Assembly: GCF_033097505.1 (NCBI RefSeq)
Contig: NZ_AP028654.1
Span: forward strand, 1,818,001 to 1,882,000
Length of the DNA stretch: 64,000 nt
From: Helicovermis profundi
GTDB lineage: Bacteria; Bacillota; Clostridia; Peptostreptococcales; Acidaminobacteraceae
Direction: 5' to 3'
Every line of letters begins with the position of its first letter. The first letter of the stretch is position 1. The notes under the pieces were generated by a model that saw only the letters and a program-made list of their open reading frames with translations, searched no databases and was not told the DNA's origin. The position numbers and the translations under genes were made by a program. Shown piece after piece: positions 1 to 9,382 of the stretch.

Positions 1-265
1 AAGTACTATTCAAAAAAGTAGAATTTATACCAATTTCATTTAATCCATCTACTTGATCTTTCATTAATGCAATAAGCGGTGAAATTACTATAGTTATTCC
101 GCTTTTCAATAATGAAGGAAGTTGATAACATAATGATTTACCACCACCAGTTGGCATGACTACAAGTGAATCTTTTTCATTTAAAACATTATCAATAATA
201 TCTATTTGACCTTCTCTAAAATCATCATAACCAAAATATTTTTTTAAAAGTTTATATCTATTCAA
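1..265 (-). CDS. recQ: ATP-dependent DNA helicase RecQ (N-terminal part; 3' end outside window)
   Basis: The first 88 codons of a RecQ-family 3'-5' helicase, which unwinds DNA during recombination repair. Visible are the RecQ Q-motif region ([10 protein letters not shown]), Walker A ([14 protein letters not shown]) and motif Ia ([13 protein letters not shown]). The chosen start is a TTG at 263-265, preceded by AAGGGAG at good spacing; no ATG fits the family N-terminus. The gene runs off the left edge, so the DEAD box, RQC and HRDC regions are not seen. A terminator separates it from the GGDEF gene upstream, so it probably has its own promoter in the AT-rich stretch at 266-330. Family assignment is firm. 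Confidence 0.9.
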   Translation of the reverse strand, partial: MNRYKLLKKYFGYDDFREGQIDIIDNVLNEKDSLVVMPTGGGKSLCYQLPSLLKSGITIVISPLIALMKDQVDGLNEIGINSTFLNST

Positions 266-334
266 TACGTACTCCCTTGTTTTTTTATTATATATAATAG
301 TAAAATTATAACATATACTATACGGATTTATATA

Positions 335-365
335 AAAAACAACCTATATTTAGGTTGTTTTTTGT
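335..365 (-). terminator. Rho-independent terminator after the GGDEF gene
   Basis: AAAACAACC and GGTTGTTTT pair around a short AT loop, with T-runs on both sides. It ends transcription of the diguanylate cyclase gene before recQ. Confidence 0.8.
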
Positions 366-393
366 ATTTTTATTGTATGAAATTTTAAATTTA

Positions 394-2478
394 TTAGCAA
401 ACCTCTTCTACTATAAATGTATTTTTTGATTTGCTCTTTGCTTTATACAAAACTTCATCAGCAAATTTAAATAAGTCTACCTGATTTATTTTAGAATTTT
501 CTGTAATAATTCCACCAGCACTTAGGGTAACTCTATCTGAAACTAAAGAATATTTATGTTCAATATTTAAATCAAAAACTATTTTTCTTATGTTTTCAAG
601 TGCTTCTTCTAAGTTATTTTTAGATATTTTCTCAAAAATTATTAAAAATTCATCTCCACCATATCTAAATATATGTGCTTTTTCTTTCTTTATAACTTCA
701 ATAATATTTGATGTTATTTTACTTAAAACTTTATCACCTTTAACATGACCATAATTATCATTATACTGCTTAAAATGATCTAAGTCTATCATGCATACCC
801 CAAGCGGCATAATAAGATTTTTATTTTTATCAAATACGCTTTCAATATATTCTGAAAGAGCATGCCTGTTTTTTGCACCTGTTAGAGCATCGACTTTTGA
901 AATAAGTTCAAGTTCTTTATTTTTATTAAGTATTTCTTTGTTTTTTTGATAATTTGTAATTGATATTGCTAAATAAGACGATAAAAATCTTATTTTTTCT
1001 AAGTCCATATAGTTATATGTAAAATTTTTATCACTTTGAACTGTAAGTCCACCAATAATTTCATTATCAAAAAATATAGGACAAAATATAACTGATTTAA
1101 CTTTGGAATTATAAATTAAATCAACTAAGTCTTTACTAAATTTATTCTTATATTCACTTAAATTTTTAGAATCAACTATAAAAATTTCTTTCTTATCTCT
1201 TATGCATATATTCATAAGTTTTTTATAATCGTCTAAATCAATATATGCTTGTTTAAATACATTTTCATGAGAATATCTATAGTGTAATTTTTCGGTTTCA
1301 ATAATACCTACACCATAAGTCATAAGATTCATTGTTTTAGAGAGATGTTTTTCTAAAATTTTATAAACATCATTAAAATCAATACTTGTAGTAATTACTT
1401 TACCAATCTTACTTAGTGTATCCATAATCTCTAAAGAACTTTTTAGTTCGTCCATTTGATTATTGGTTGTTACTTTGTTAAAATCACTTCCTATATAAGC
1501 AAATTCCATTTCATTCCACTGAGAAATTGTGTATTCCATTAACTCTGATTTTCTTTTTTCGTAGTAAAAAGCTTTTTCATAATTTGATTGTTTCATATAA
1601 TACATACTAAGCAAATTAAAGGCTTCTTTTTCTTTTAAAAAATATTCATTTGATAAATTTTTCAAATTTAAATTTTCTAAAATTTCAACAGCAACTTCAG
1701 TATAATCATACTTTGTAAGTTCAAAAGCATAGTTATACACTACTTCAATATAGTCATGCATATTTCCAATATCTTTAACTCTTAAATTACTTTTTTCAAA
1801 CATGTCTATTGATTTTTTATAATCAGTCTTAATATAAAGCTCCGCTTCAAGGCAGTTACACATATCTTTTCCTAATTCATCTTTAATTCTAATTGATATT
1901 TCTCTACTATGATTTAATAGTTCACTTGATTTCTTATATTGGTTTTTAAAACACATAATCTCAGCAATATTATAAAGCGATATTGCCTCTAAAATACATT
2001 CATTTGATTTAACAGAAGCAATTCTACATTCTTCAAAATATTTTAGTGCTAAATCTATTTTCCCTAAATCTCTATATATTACTGCACTATTATTAAGTAT
2101 AGATGCTTTTCTATGAATAGATATATTTTCTTCATTAATTTTATTTAGAAGTTCTAAATATATTTTTAGTGCAAGTCTGTGTTTTCCAGAAAACAAAAAA
2201 ATTCTGGCTCTTTTCCTTTGCACATCTATCCAAAGTTCATTTTTACCTGCATGTTTTGCAAGTGTTAAAGCTCTACTATATTTATCAAGTGCATTATTTA
2301 AATCACCTTTTTTCTCAAAAATTGTACCAAAATTTATATTAGATTTAATAATATCATTATCATATTCGCATTTAATTGAATTATTGTATATTATTTTATT
2401 AATTTTTTCAGCTTCAACCAAATTGTTTTCTTCAATAAATTTTACAACTTGATTATGTTCTTTTACGTATTTACTCAA
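394..2478 (-). CDS. TPR-GAF-GGDEF diguanylate cyclase
   Basis: Cytosolic enzyme predicted to make cyclic di-GMP from two GTP. The N-terminal half (about residues 20-350) is a run of TPR-like helical hairpins; a GAF-like domain follows (about 365-510) and then the GGDEF domain, with an intact GGDEF signature near residues 607-611 and the upstream DLDHFKQYND motif. No RxxD inhibitory site is visible five residues before GGDEF, so product inhibition may be absent. No membrane segment. The start is a TTG at 2476-2478, six bases after CGGGGG; an upstream in-frame GTG at 2511 would place that ribosome binding site inside the gene. The signal sensed by TPR/GAF is unknown. A palindromic repeat lies directly upstream. 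Confidence 0.87.
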   Translation of the reverse strand: MSKYVKEHNQVVKFIEENNLVEAEKINKIIYNNSIKCEYDNDIIKSNINFGTIFEKKGDLNNALDKYSRALTLAKHAGKNELWIDVQRKRARIFLFSGKHRLALKIYLELLNKINEENISIHRKASILNNSAVIYRDLGKIDLALKYFEECRIASVKSNECILEAISLYNIAEIMCFKNQYKKSSELLNHSREISIRIKDELGKDMCNCLEAELYIKTDYKKSIDMFEKSNLRVKDIGNMHDYIEVVYNYAFELTKYDYTEVAVEILENLNLKNLSNEYFLKEKEAFNLLSMYYMKQSNYEKAFYYEKRKSELMEYTISQWNEMEFAYIGSDFNKVTTNNQMDELKSSLEIMDTLSKIGKVITTSIDFNDVYKILEKHLSKTMNLMTYGVGIIETEKLHYRYSHENVFKQAYIDLDDYKKLMNICIRDKKEIFIVDSKNLSEYKNKFSKDLVDLIYNSKVKSVIFCPIFFDNEIIGGLTVQSDKNFTYNYMDLEKIRFLSSYLAISITNYQKNKEILNKNKELELISKVDALTGAKNRHALSEYIESVFDKNKNLIMPLGVCMIDLDHFKQYNDNYGHVKGDKVLSKITSNIIEVIKKEKAHIFRYGGDEFLIIFEKISKNNLEEALENIRKIVFDLNIEHKYSLVSDRVTLSAGGIITENSKINQVDLFKFADEVLYKAKSKSKNTFIVEEVC

Positions 2479-2516
2479 TGTTTTCCCCCGGTTTTTAATA
2501 AAATATAACACAAATA

Positions 2517-2654
2517 AATGAATTTCTAAGATTCAGAGGGAGTTTTTACTCCCACTGAATCTTAGAAAACATAATCCAGGACCTTTTTAGAGTTCTTTAC
2601 CCCCCACTTTTTTTAGAAGTGGGGGTATTAGAACTCTAAGGCATCGGATAAATA
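2517..2654 (+). repeat. Double-hairpin intergenic repeat, copy 1
   Basis: About 138 bp with two strong hairpins. The first has TTTCTAAGATTCAG arms with an inner GGGAG/CTCCC stem; the second has TTAGAGTTCT/AGAACTCTAA arms with an inner CCCCCACTT/AAGTGGGGG stem. They are joined by ACATAATCCAGG and closed by GGCATCGGAT. Nearly identical copies occur at 24348-24486 and, inverted, at 44202-44340. There is no open reading frame. It looks like a small non-autonomous mobile palindromic element or a structured RNA. Confidence 0.85.
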
Positions 2655-2866
2655 TATCTTATATTTTTGATGTTTTATATTTTTGTTATGTTAACTTATT
2701 ATAATATTTTTTTTTATTTCTTACAAGTATGTATATTTTAAATAGAAAAATTTCAAACATGTATATCTTTTACATTTATACATATAATCCACTAGTACCT
2801 ATAATTAGTTCTTGATTGTTAAACAAATATCTATTAAACTTATATTATAATAAAACTTGAGAGGAA
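2655..2866. promoter_or_regulatory. AT-rich promoter region of the hydrogenase-maturation genes
   Basis: The stretch between the repeat and the TM1266-type gene is AT-rich and holds no gene. It must contain the promoter for the rightward hydrogenase group, but I see no convincing -35/-10 pair or operator. Confidence 0.3.
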
Positions 2867-3133
2867 GTGTTTAAGCTGAAAAGAGTAGCTATAATCGGAG
2901 CAATTTTAGAGAATCCTAAAAATTCCTATAATAAGTTTAATGATATCGTTAAAGACTATCAAAGCATCATTAGAGGACGAATGGGACTACCTTTTAAAGA
3001 ATCAAAAATTAGTGTGATTTCTCTAACTGTTGTTGGTACGCTTGATGAAATTAATAGTTTAACTGGAAAATTAGGTAATCTTGAAAATATAAGTGTAAAA
3101 ACTTCTATTTCAAAAAAAGAAATCTGTGACTAA
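2867..3133 (+). CDS. TM1266-family putative iron-only hydrogenase system regulator
   Basis: A protein of 85-88 residues of the ACT-like, ferredoxin-fold TM1266 family, which is habitually encoded beside [FeFe]-hydrogenase maturases. Family features seen: KRVAIIGAILE at the N-terminus, GRMGLPF in the middle, ISVISLTVVG, and GKLGNLENISVKTS near the end. The start is unclear. GTG at 2867 is only two bases after the GAGAGG sequence, whereas an in-frame CTG at 2876 has about 11 bases of spacing and gives the family's usual N-terminus (M-K-R). It lies about 300 bp upstream of hydE. Its precise role in the family is not established. Confidence 0.8.
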   Translation: MFKLKRVAIIGAILENPKNSYNKFNDIVKDYQSIIRGRMGLPFKESKISVISLTVVGTLDEINSLTGKLGNLENISVKTSISKKEICD

Positions 3134-3154
3134 TTTTATTATTTTATTTGTGTG

Positions 3155-3205
3155 TCAAAAGTTAATTGACATTCATTTAAATGAATGATAAACTTTTAAC
3201 ATATA
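3155..3205. promoter_or_regulatory. Nested palindrome upstream of hydE
   Basis: An 18-bp perfect palindrome, CATTCATTTAAATGAATG at 3170-3187, sits inside outer arms AAAAGTT and AACTTTT. It could be an operator or a hairpin in the transcript between the TM1266-type gene and hydE. Function unknown. Confidence 0.4.
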
Positions 3206-3323
3206 TATTATATCTTTACTTTTGATTGTATTCAAGTGCTTTTAATAATAAAGATATACAATAATTTTCTAATACACAATTAAATATAATAATTTCCTAA
3301 AAGTAAAGTTGTTTCTAAACTTA

Positions 3324-3378
3324 AAGGAGTTTACACCATTACATATTTTTGTATTTAAAGTATGTAAACTTCTTTATT
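3324..3378 (+). terminator. Hairpin in the hydE leader (terminator or attenuator)
   Basis: GGAGTTTACA pairs with TGTAAACTTC across a loop of about 30 bases and is followed by TTTATTTT. It ends about 55 bp before the hydE start, so it may terminate the upstream transcript or attenuate hydE. The 5' arm contains AAAGGAG, but no start codon follows it. Confidence 0.45.
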
Positions 3379-3435
3379 TTAACTTTAACTCTTTCTTTTA
3401 GAAGGAGTTATTTTGTTTTTTGAAAGGAGTTTTAA

Positions 3436-4554
3436 ATGCCCACTACAGAAGAACTTATTTACAAACTATATGAAAATGAAAATCTTAGCGACAATGAACT
3501 TTTGAAATTGTTAGATGAAATTGACATATTTTCTTTTACTGATAAAAATCGTGATTTGCTATTTGAACTTTCTAGAAAAAAAAGATCTATTTATTACAAA
3601 GATGATGTTTATATGAGAGGATTAATTGAATTCACTAATTATTGTACCAATAACTGCGATTACTGTGGACTTAGAAATAAAAATATTAACGTCGATCGAT
3701 ATAGATTAAGCAAAGAACAAATAATAGATTGTTGTAAAGAAGGATATAAACTAGGCTACAGAACTTTTGTACTACAAGGCGGCGAAGATAACCATTTTAG
3801 TGACGATGTATTAGTTGATTTAATTATCTCTATAAAAAAGCTTTTCTCAGATGTTGCTATTACACTATCAATTGGTGAAAAATCAAAAAAAAGTTATCAA
3901 AAGTATAAAAACGCTGGAGCAGATAGATTTTTACTTAGACATGAAACAGCAAACAAAGAAATATACGAAAATATTCATCCAAATATGTCTTTTGAAAATA
4001 GAATCAATTGCCTTAAAACTCTAAAAGAACTTGGCTACCAAGTAGGAGCCGGATTTATGGTTGGACTTCCAAATCAAACTAATAGCGTTTTAGTTGAAGA
4101 TCTTAGATTTTTAAAAGACTTGGATCCAGAAATGATTGGTATAGGCCCTTTTATACCTCATGAAGATACACCACTTGGAAAATTTAAAGGTGGAAGTGTT
4201 GAACAAACTTTAATACTTTTAGCTATAATTAGACTCTTACTTCCACAAGTACTTCTACCTTCTACTACTGCCATGGGAACGCTAGACAAACTCGGCAGAG
4301 AAAAAGCTCTTAAGGCAGGTGCAAATGTAGTTATGCCTAATTTATCTCCTACTAACGTAAGAGAAAAATATGAAATATATAAAGACAAAATTTGTACTGG
4401 TGATGAAGCTGCCCATTGTAGAGGTTGTATTGAAAGAAGAATTAATAGTGCTGGATTTAAAGTTAATATGTCTAAAGGTGATTATTTTAGTTGGGATAAT
4501 ATAAATTCTCAAAAAAATGGAGGTAAAAATGAACAAAACACCCTCGTCAAATAG
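3436..4554 (+). CDS. hydE: [FeFe] hydrogenase H-cluster radical SAM maturase HydE
   Basis: A 372-residue radical SAM enzyme that takes part in building the dithiolate-bridged di-iron subcluster of [FeFe] hydrogenase. The radical-SAM cluster motif is CTNNCDYC, cysteines at about 70, 74 and 77, followed by YRLSKEQI and the GGED motif (LQGGEDN) typical of HydE/BioB-like TIM barrels. Length matches the family. A strong ribosome binding site (GAAAGGAG) lies seven bases before the ATG. It overlaps hydF by 26 bases, so the two are translationally coupled. hydG, the third maturase, is not adjacent. Confidence 0.93.
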   Translation: MPTTEELIYKLYENENLSDNELLKLLDEIDIFSFTDKNRDLLFELSRKKRSIYYKDDVYMRGLIEFTNYCTNNCDYCGLRNKNINVDRYRLSKEQIIDCCKEGYKLGYRTFVLQGGEDNHFSDDVLVDLIISIKKLFSDVAITLSIGEKSKKSYQKYKNAGADRFLLRHETANKEIYENIHPNMSFENRINCLKTLKELGYQVGAGFMVGLPNQTNSVLVEDLRFLKDLDPEMIGIGPFIPHEDTPLGKFKGGSVEQTLILLAIIRLLLPQVLLPSTTAMGTLDKLGREKALKAGANVVMPNLSPTNVREKYEIYKDKICTGDEAAHCRGCIERRINSAGFKVNMSKGDYFSWDNINSQKNGGKNEQNTLVK

Positions 4555-5725
4555 AATCCATATCGCAATATTTGGTAATAGAAATGCTGGTAAAAGTTCA
4601 TTAATTAACGCCATTATTGGTCAAGATGTATCTTTAGTTTCAAGCGTAAAAGGAACAACTACAGATCCTGTTTCAAAACTAATTGAGTTAATACCACTTG
4701 GACCTGTTGTATTTATTGATACTGCAGGACTTGATGATGAAGGCGAACTTGGAAATTTAAGAGTTGAAAGAAGCAAAAAAATACTTCAAAGGACAGATTT
4801 TGCTATATACTTAAACGATATTACTAATTTTGATAAAGAAAAGAAAAATGAATTCGTGAGTGAATTTAAAGAATTTAATATACCATACATTTCTGTTTTT
4901 AATAAAATTGATTTAATTGAAAAAAGCAAATTAAATAAAATTAAAAATGAATTTCCAAATGATTATTTTATTTCTACTAACGATAGTAAAAATATTTTAA
5001 ATTTTAAAGACATTCTAATTAATCATATTAAAGATGGGGTCAAAGAACCTTCTATAATAGGCGGTTTAGTTAAAGAAAACGGAACTGTTGTTATGGTAGT
5101 TCCCGTAGACTCTGAAGCCCCTAAAGGCAGACTGATATTACCTCAGGTTCAATTAATCAGAGATTGTTTAGATAACGGCATTAAAAGTTATGTCGTTCGC
5201 GACACGGAACTTGAAAGTGCGCTTAAAGATCTTAAAAGTATTGACCTAGTTGTTACAGATTCGCAGGCCTTTAAAAGAGTAAGTGAAATTGTTCCGAAAA
5301 ACATAAATTTAACTTCTTTTTCAATTTTATTTGCTAGATATAAAGGTGATATAAATACATTTGTTTCTGGAATTAGTTCTGTAAAAAGACTAAGAGATGG
5401 AGCAAAAATTTTAATTTCTGAAAGCTGCACTCATAACCATTCTCACGAAGATATTGGTAGATACAAAATTCCTAATCTTCTTACTAAACATGAAAATAAA
5501 ACTTTCGATTTTCATTTTAAGATGGGCCATGATTTTCCGCTCGATTTAGATAGCTACGACTTAATAATACACTGTGGTTCATGTATGCTTAATTCTAAAA
5601 CTATGAAATCTAGACTTATGATTGCTAAAAAAGCTGGTGTCCCTATTACAAACTACGGAGTTATTCTTGCCTACTTAAGTGGAATTTTAGATAGAACTTT
5701 AGAAGTTGATGGAATTATGAACTAA
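4529..5725 (+). CDS. hydF: [FeFe] hydrogenase maturation GTPase HydF
   Basis: A 398-residue GTPase and scaffold that carries the di-iron precursor and hands it to apo-hydrogenase. Seen: Walker A GNRNAGKSS at about residues 16-24, a G3-type DTAGLDD, NKID (G4), and a C-terminal cluster-binding region with CTHNHSHED and HCGSCM, the conserved His/Cys ligands. Start chosen at 4529 because AATGGAGG lies five bases before it; an upstream in-frame ATG at 4517 is itself part of that ribosome binding site. It overlaps the 3' end of hydE. Confidence 0.93.
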   Translation: MNKTPSSNRIHIAIFGNRNAGKSSLINAIIGQDVSLVSSVKGTTTDPVSKLIELIPLGPVVFIDTAGLDDEGELGNLRVERSKKILQRTDFAIYLNDITNFDKEKKNEFVSEFKEFNIPYISVFNKIDLIEKSKLNKIKNEFPNDYFISTNDSKNILNFKDILINHIKDGVKEPSIIGGLVKENGTVVMVVPVDSEAPKGRLILPQVQLIRDCLDNGIKSYVVRDTELESALKDLKSIDLVVTDSQAFKRVSEIVPKNINLTSFSILFARYKGDINTFVSGISSVKRLRDGAKILISESCTHNHSHEDIGRYKIPNLLTKHENKTFDFHFKMGHDFPLDLDSYDLIIHCGSCMLNSKTMKSRLMIAKKAGVPITNYGVILAYLSGILDRTLEVDGIMN

Positions 5726-5807
5726 AAATTCAATAGACAAATAAATTTTTAAACTTAAGAAAAAATTTGCTTTGTATGAAGCTTATAGGTTTTAGAAATC
5801 GTTTAAA
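5726..5807. other. 3' exon side of group II intron 1
   Basis: Short gap between hydF and the 3' end of the first group II intron. It contains no gene and no clear hydF terminator. Confidence 0.4.
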
Positions 5808-5891
5808 ATCGGATAGGAGGGGAAATTGAATAATTCCCCCGATCTTCCACAACACCGTACATACGGGTCTCGTATACGGCGTTTCCTAAGT

Positions 5892-6459
5892 TTATGCATT
5901 AACAGATTTGTAATAATCAGAAAAGAATAGATAACCAGACTCTCTAAGTCGATTATCTGTGATAGAACAACTTAGTATTTGGCTACCGGCGACTTGCCAG
6001 TAGCCTTTTCTAGTATTTGCATACTTAATTGCATTGGAATGGTTATAACCGAGACGCTTAAGCATTCTGTACCTCGTTCTTACTTTCTTCCACCTTTTCC
6101 AGATAAACATCCGAAGCCTTCTGCGTAACCACCTGTCAGTACGTTGTAAAAGAGTTTTCATGTCAGCTAGTTTAAAATAATTCACCCAACCTCTAACAAA
6201 TTGTTTCAGTTTAAGCTTTAAAGCTTCATAACTGATACCTTTGCTTCTTGATGTGATTTCTCTTACTTTCACTTTCATTTTGCCTACATTTTTCTTGTGC
6301 ACTCTCAGTTTTATACCAACTCTACTTGGATAGAATCCATAGCCTAAGAACTTTATGTGTCCAATGTAAGACACTGAGGTCTTTTCTCTGTTCACACGAA
6401 GTTTTAGCTTCTCTTCGATGAACGGTAAAATATGTCTCAGTATCCTTTTAGCGCTCCGT
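5892..6459 (-). pseudogene. Group II intron maturase, C-terminal piece
   Basis: Encodes the end of the reverse transcriptase and the whole maturase (X) domain: RSAKRILRHI, EEKLKLRVNREKT, FLGYGFYP, then GWVNYFKLADMK and the TRKGYWQVAGS-type C-terminus. No HNH endonuclease domain follows. Reading continues from about 6459, where it is cut by the left end of the 3045-bp element. The matching upstream pieces are at 9505-9674 and 10939-11612. About 10 bases of the coding sequence between YADDALLFV and RSAKR seem to be missing at the insertion point. Confidence 0.88.
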
Positions 6460-6597
6460 TGTAGATAGGCATTTTATTTACTATTATAACACTTATTATT
6501 CTTCAAAATAAACAAAGGACCTACATTAAATAATTGACTAAATTTTAATCAGATTATTTAATATAGGCCCTTTTTATGTTATGCTATCATAAAATAA

Positions 6598-6656
6598 TTA
6601 AGAAAGGAAAAAAGACAGAAGAGCCCTTCGAAAGTTTCTTCTGCCTTTCTAAATGC
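6598..6656. terminator. Hairpin near the left end of transposon copy 1
   Basis: AAGACAGAAGA…TTCGAA…TCTTCTGCCTTTCT forms a hairpin of about 18 pairs. It may shield the transposase genes from outside transcription after insertion. The same hairpin is in copy 2 at about 14822-14875. Confidence 0.5.
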
Positions 6657-6697
6657 TTACGTAAATCCATAGGATTTTCATAAGTAAGACATATATT

Positions 6698-7222
6698 ATG
6701 ATAACTATTTTTTCTACAATAATCAAGTCTTTTTCACAAAATTCTTATAATACGATGATTGATCATTTACCGTTTCATCGCCTTTCTTGTAGCTGTGGCC
6801 AAAAGGGCTGTCTTATTAAACACGCCTATTATAAACGTTTTATTAAAATTTCTGGTAAATTATACGAACTAAAAATTCTAAGATTAATCTGTAAATGTTG
6901 TGGTAAAACTGAATCAGTTCTACCAAGTTGGATTGTTCCTTATTCTCAAATATTATTAAAGGATATTATCACAGTTATTCAGACTTATTTAAAAAAATTA
7001 CCTTTCGAAAATATTATGATCAACAACTTACTTATTGATGAAAGTAACATTAGATATATTATTCGTCAGTTCAATCGGCACTGGAGAGAGCGATTAGCTG
7101 TTTTTAAGATACCAATAAATCATAAATTTACAACTATTATGTCTTTTAAAAAATATAATAGACAGTTTATGCAAATTAAAAGCACTTCAAATATTTTATT
7201 TAATAACACCCACATAACTTAG
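6698..7222 (+). CDS. DUF6431-like zinc-binding transposon protein
   Basis: A 174-residue protein at the left of the element. The N-terminal 65 residues hold paired cysteines (SCSCGQKGCL and CKCCGK) suggestive of zinc binding. The rest is helical, with a possible HTH around RQFNRHWRERL. I recall this type of protein (DUF6431) next to DDE/AAA transposase pairs in Firmicutes; its role is unknown and it may bind the ends. There is no strong ribosome binding site. The identical inverted copy is at 14254-14778. Confidence 0.6.
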   Translation: MITIFSTIIKSFSQNSYNTMIDHLPFHRLSCSCGQKGCLIKHAYYKRFIKISGKLYELKILRLICKCCGKTESVLPSWIVPYSQILLKDIITVIQTYLKKLPFENIMINNLLIDESNIRYIIRQFNRHWRERLAVFKIPINHKFTTIMSFKKYNRQFMQIKSTSNILFNNTHIT

Positions 7223-7286
7223 TTTTACGCTTACTTTTTAATGATTTATACTCCTAATAAACTTATAAATACAGGAGGATTTTTTA

Positions 7287-8531
7287 ATGAATAACGATGA
7301 TAAGCAAAAAATTGCACTTTTTAGGTATAGCATTCTTGCTCCATTAATTAGCGGAACATGTGATGATTCGAAATCTAATAAGGCTTTTTTTCGTGATGCC
7401 TCTCATAACACTTATACCAATCCGAGGGGCATGGATACTATTATTTCGGCTACAACTATAGAGCGTTGGTACTATAGTTATCAAAAATATGGTTTTGATG
7501 GTCTAATGCCTAAAAGGCGTAATGATACAGGTCAATCAAGAAAACTTGATGATGATATGATAGAGCAAATTAACTATCTTAAAAGTGAATATCCAAGAAT
7601 TCCTGCTACATTAATTCATCAAAAGTTAATTAGTAATGGCACTATTAACAAAGGTGAAATTTCACTTTCAACAATTAATAGATATGTAAATCAATTAAAT
7701 AAAAATAATCTTTATACCAATAATAAGGATATGAGAAGATATGAGCGTCCTCATATCAATGAAGTATGGTGTGGTGACAGCAGTGTTGGACCTTACTTAA
7801 TGATTAATAGGAAAAAACATAAAGTGTGGATTATTGCTATGTTAGATGATGCTTCACGTATGATAACTGGTATTGACGTATTTTTTAATGATAATACAGT
7901 TAATGTAATGTCTGTACTAAAATCTGCAGTTTCAAAATATGGAAGACCAAAACGACTAAATTTTGATAATGGATCTTCATATAAAAATAAGCAAATCACC
8001 TTACTTGCTGCTCGCATTGGTTCAACGCTTAACTACAATCCACCTTATACACCAACTGGAAAAGCTAAGGTAGAAAGGTTCTTTAAAACCCTTAAACAAC
8101 AGTGGATGAGTGGACTTAACATGAATGATTTTTCATCACTCGAGGATCTTCGTTTATCACTTTTAATATATGTAAAATCTTACAATCAAAAGATTCATAG
8201 TTCTTTAAACGGATTATCACCAATGGACCGTTTTTTTAGTGAATCAGCGCTTATCAAAAGATTAAGTGAAGATCATATTTATAAAAGTTTTCTACTTGAA
8301 ATAGAGCGGCGAGTTTCAACAGATAATGTAGTTGTAATTAATGAAGTGGAATATGAAGTGCATTATAGATTTTCTAAACAAAGAATTACTTTAAGGTATT
8401 CACCTGATATGAAAAATATTTTTATATTAGATAAATATACAGGAGATTTAACGCCTATTAAGTTACTAAATAAGCATGAAAATTCTAAAATCAAACGTGA
8501 AAAAGTTAAATTAACAGGAGGAAAAAATTAA
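7287..8531 (+). CDS. DDE (rve) transposase of the three-gene element
   Basis: A 414-residue transposase with the integrase-core fold. An N-terminal HTH (residues 1-140: TIERWYYSYQKYGFDGLMPK, IPATLIHQKL) recognises DNA. The catalytic core has D in WCGDSSVG, D in NFDNGSSYKN and E in KAKVERFFKTLKQQW (about 35 residues after the second D). A C-terminal Mu-transposase-like beta region follows. A canonical AGGAGG precedes the ATG. The stop overlaps the start of the ATPase by one base (TAATG), so the two are coupled, like TniA/TniB or IstA/IstB pairs. Confidence 0.88.
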   Translation: MNNDDKQKIALFRYSILAPLISGTCDDSKSNKAFFRDASHNTYTNPRGMDTIISATTIERWYYSYQKYGFDGLMPKRRNDTGQSRKLDDDMIEQINYLKSEYPRIPATLIHQKLISNGTINKGEISLSTINRYVNQLNKNNLYTNNKDMRRYERPHINEVWCGDSSVGPYLMINRKKHKVWIIAMLDDASRMITGIDVFFNDNTVNVMSVLKSAVSKYGRPKRLNFDNGSSYKNKQITLLAARIGSTLNYNPPYTPTGKAKVERFFKTLKQQWMSGLNMNDFSSLEDLRLSLLIYVKSYNQKIHSSLNGLSPMDRFFSESALIKRLSEDHIYKSFLLEIERRVSTDNVVVINEVEYEVHYRFSKQRITLRYSPDMKNIFILDKYTGDLTPIKLLNKHENSKIKREKVKLTGGKN

Positions 8532-9334
8532 TGGATTATACAAGTCGTTTTGGGTTAGATTTTAACCCATTTATAAAAAATAGTAAAGAAATAATAATTG
8601 AAACATCTGAATACAAAGAAACTTTGTTAAGACTTAATATACTACTTGAAACTAGAGGATTTGGTCTTATTACAGGATCACCTGGAAAAGGTAAAACAAC
8701 TATTATAAGAAGTTGGTCTAAAATACTAAATCCTTCACTTTTTAAGGTTATTTATAGTTCATTATCAACTCTAACTGTAGCTGAATTTTATAAAAATTTA
8801 GCTCAGCAATTAGGTTTAGAGCCAATGATGAGAAAAAATGATAATTTTAAGATAATTCAAAATGAAATTACTAGATACGCTGTTGAAAAACGCATAACTC
8901 CGGTTATTATTATTGATGAAGCAAATTACATTAATAATGGTATACTAAATGATTTGAAAATTCTTTTCAATTTTGAAATGGATTCAAAAGATCGTGCAGT
9001 TGTATTATTAGTTGGACTTCCAAATATAAATAATACTCTTAGATTAGTATCACACGAACCGCTAAGACAAAGAATAACTATGAATTATCATTTAGATGGA
9101 CTAAATAAAGAAGAAGCTAGAAGCTATATAAAAAATAAACTCATCGGAGCTAATTGTCATGTAAATATTTTTAGTGAAGGAGCCTTAGAAGGCATAATTA
9201 ATTCTTCAAATGGTATACCAAGAATTATTAATAAAATATGTAATGCATGCTTATTAATAGGTAATAATCAAAATATTACAGATATTAATAACGATATTGT
9301 AATGATGGCGGTTAATGAAACTGAATTAGGATAA
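8531..9334 (+). CDS. AAA ATPase transposition helper (TniB/ExeA-like)
   Basis: A 267-residue AAA ATPase expected to select target DNA and activate the DDE transposase. Walker A GSPGKGKTT (about 44-52), Walker B VIIIDEANYI, sensor LLVGLPN, and an arginine-rich EPLRQRITM segment. It opens with the YTSRFGLDFNPF motif common in ExeA/TniB-type proteins. Start overlaps the transposase stop. A hairpin terminator follows at 9340-9382. It is identical to the copy at 12142-12945. Confidence 0.87.
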   Translation: MDYTSRFGLDFNPFIKNSKEIIIETSEYKETLLRLNILLETRGFGLITGSPGKGKTTIIRSWSKILNPSLFKVIYSSLSTLTVAEFYKNLAQQLGLEPMMRKNDNFKIIQNEITRYAVEKRITPVIIIDEANYINNGILNDLKILFNFEMDSKDRAVVLLVGLPNINNTLRLVSHEPLRQRITMNYHLDGLNKEEARSYIKNKLIGANCHVNIFSEGALEGIINSSNGIPRIINKICNACLLIGNNQNITDINNDIVMMAVNETELG

Positions 9335-9339
9335 AAAAT

Positions 9340-9382
9340 AATAAAACTATGATTTAGTTATTTAATCATGGTTTTATTTCAT
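9340..9382 (+). terminator. Terminator of the transposon operon, copy 1
   Basis: AAAACTATGATTA-type arms pair with TAATCATGGTTTT around TAGTTATT, then TATTTCATTTT. An inverted copy lies at about 12094-12136. Confidence 0.7.
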
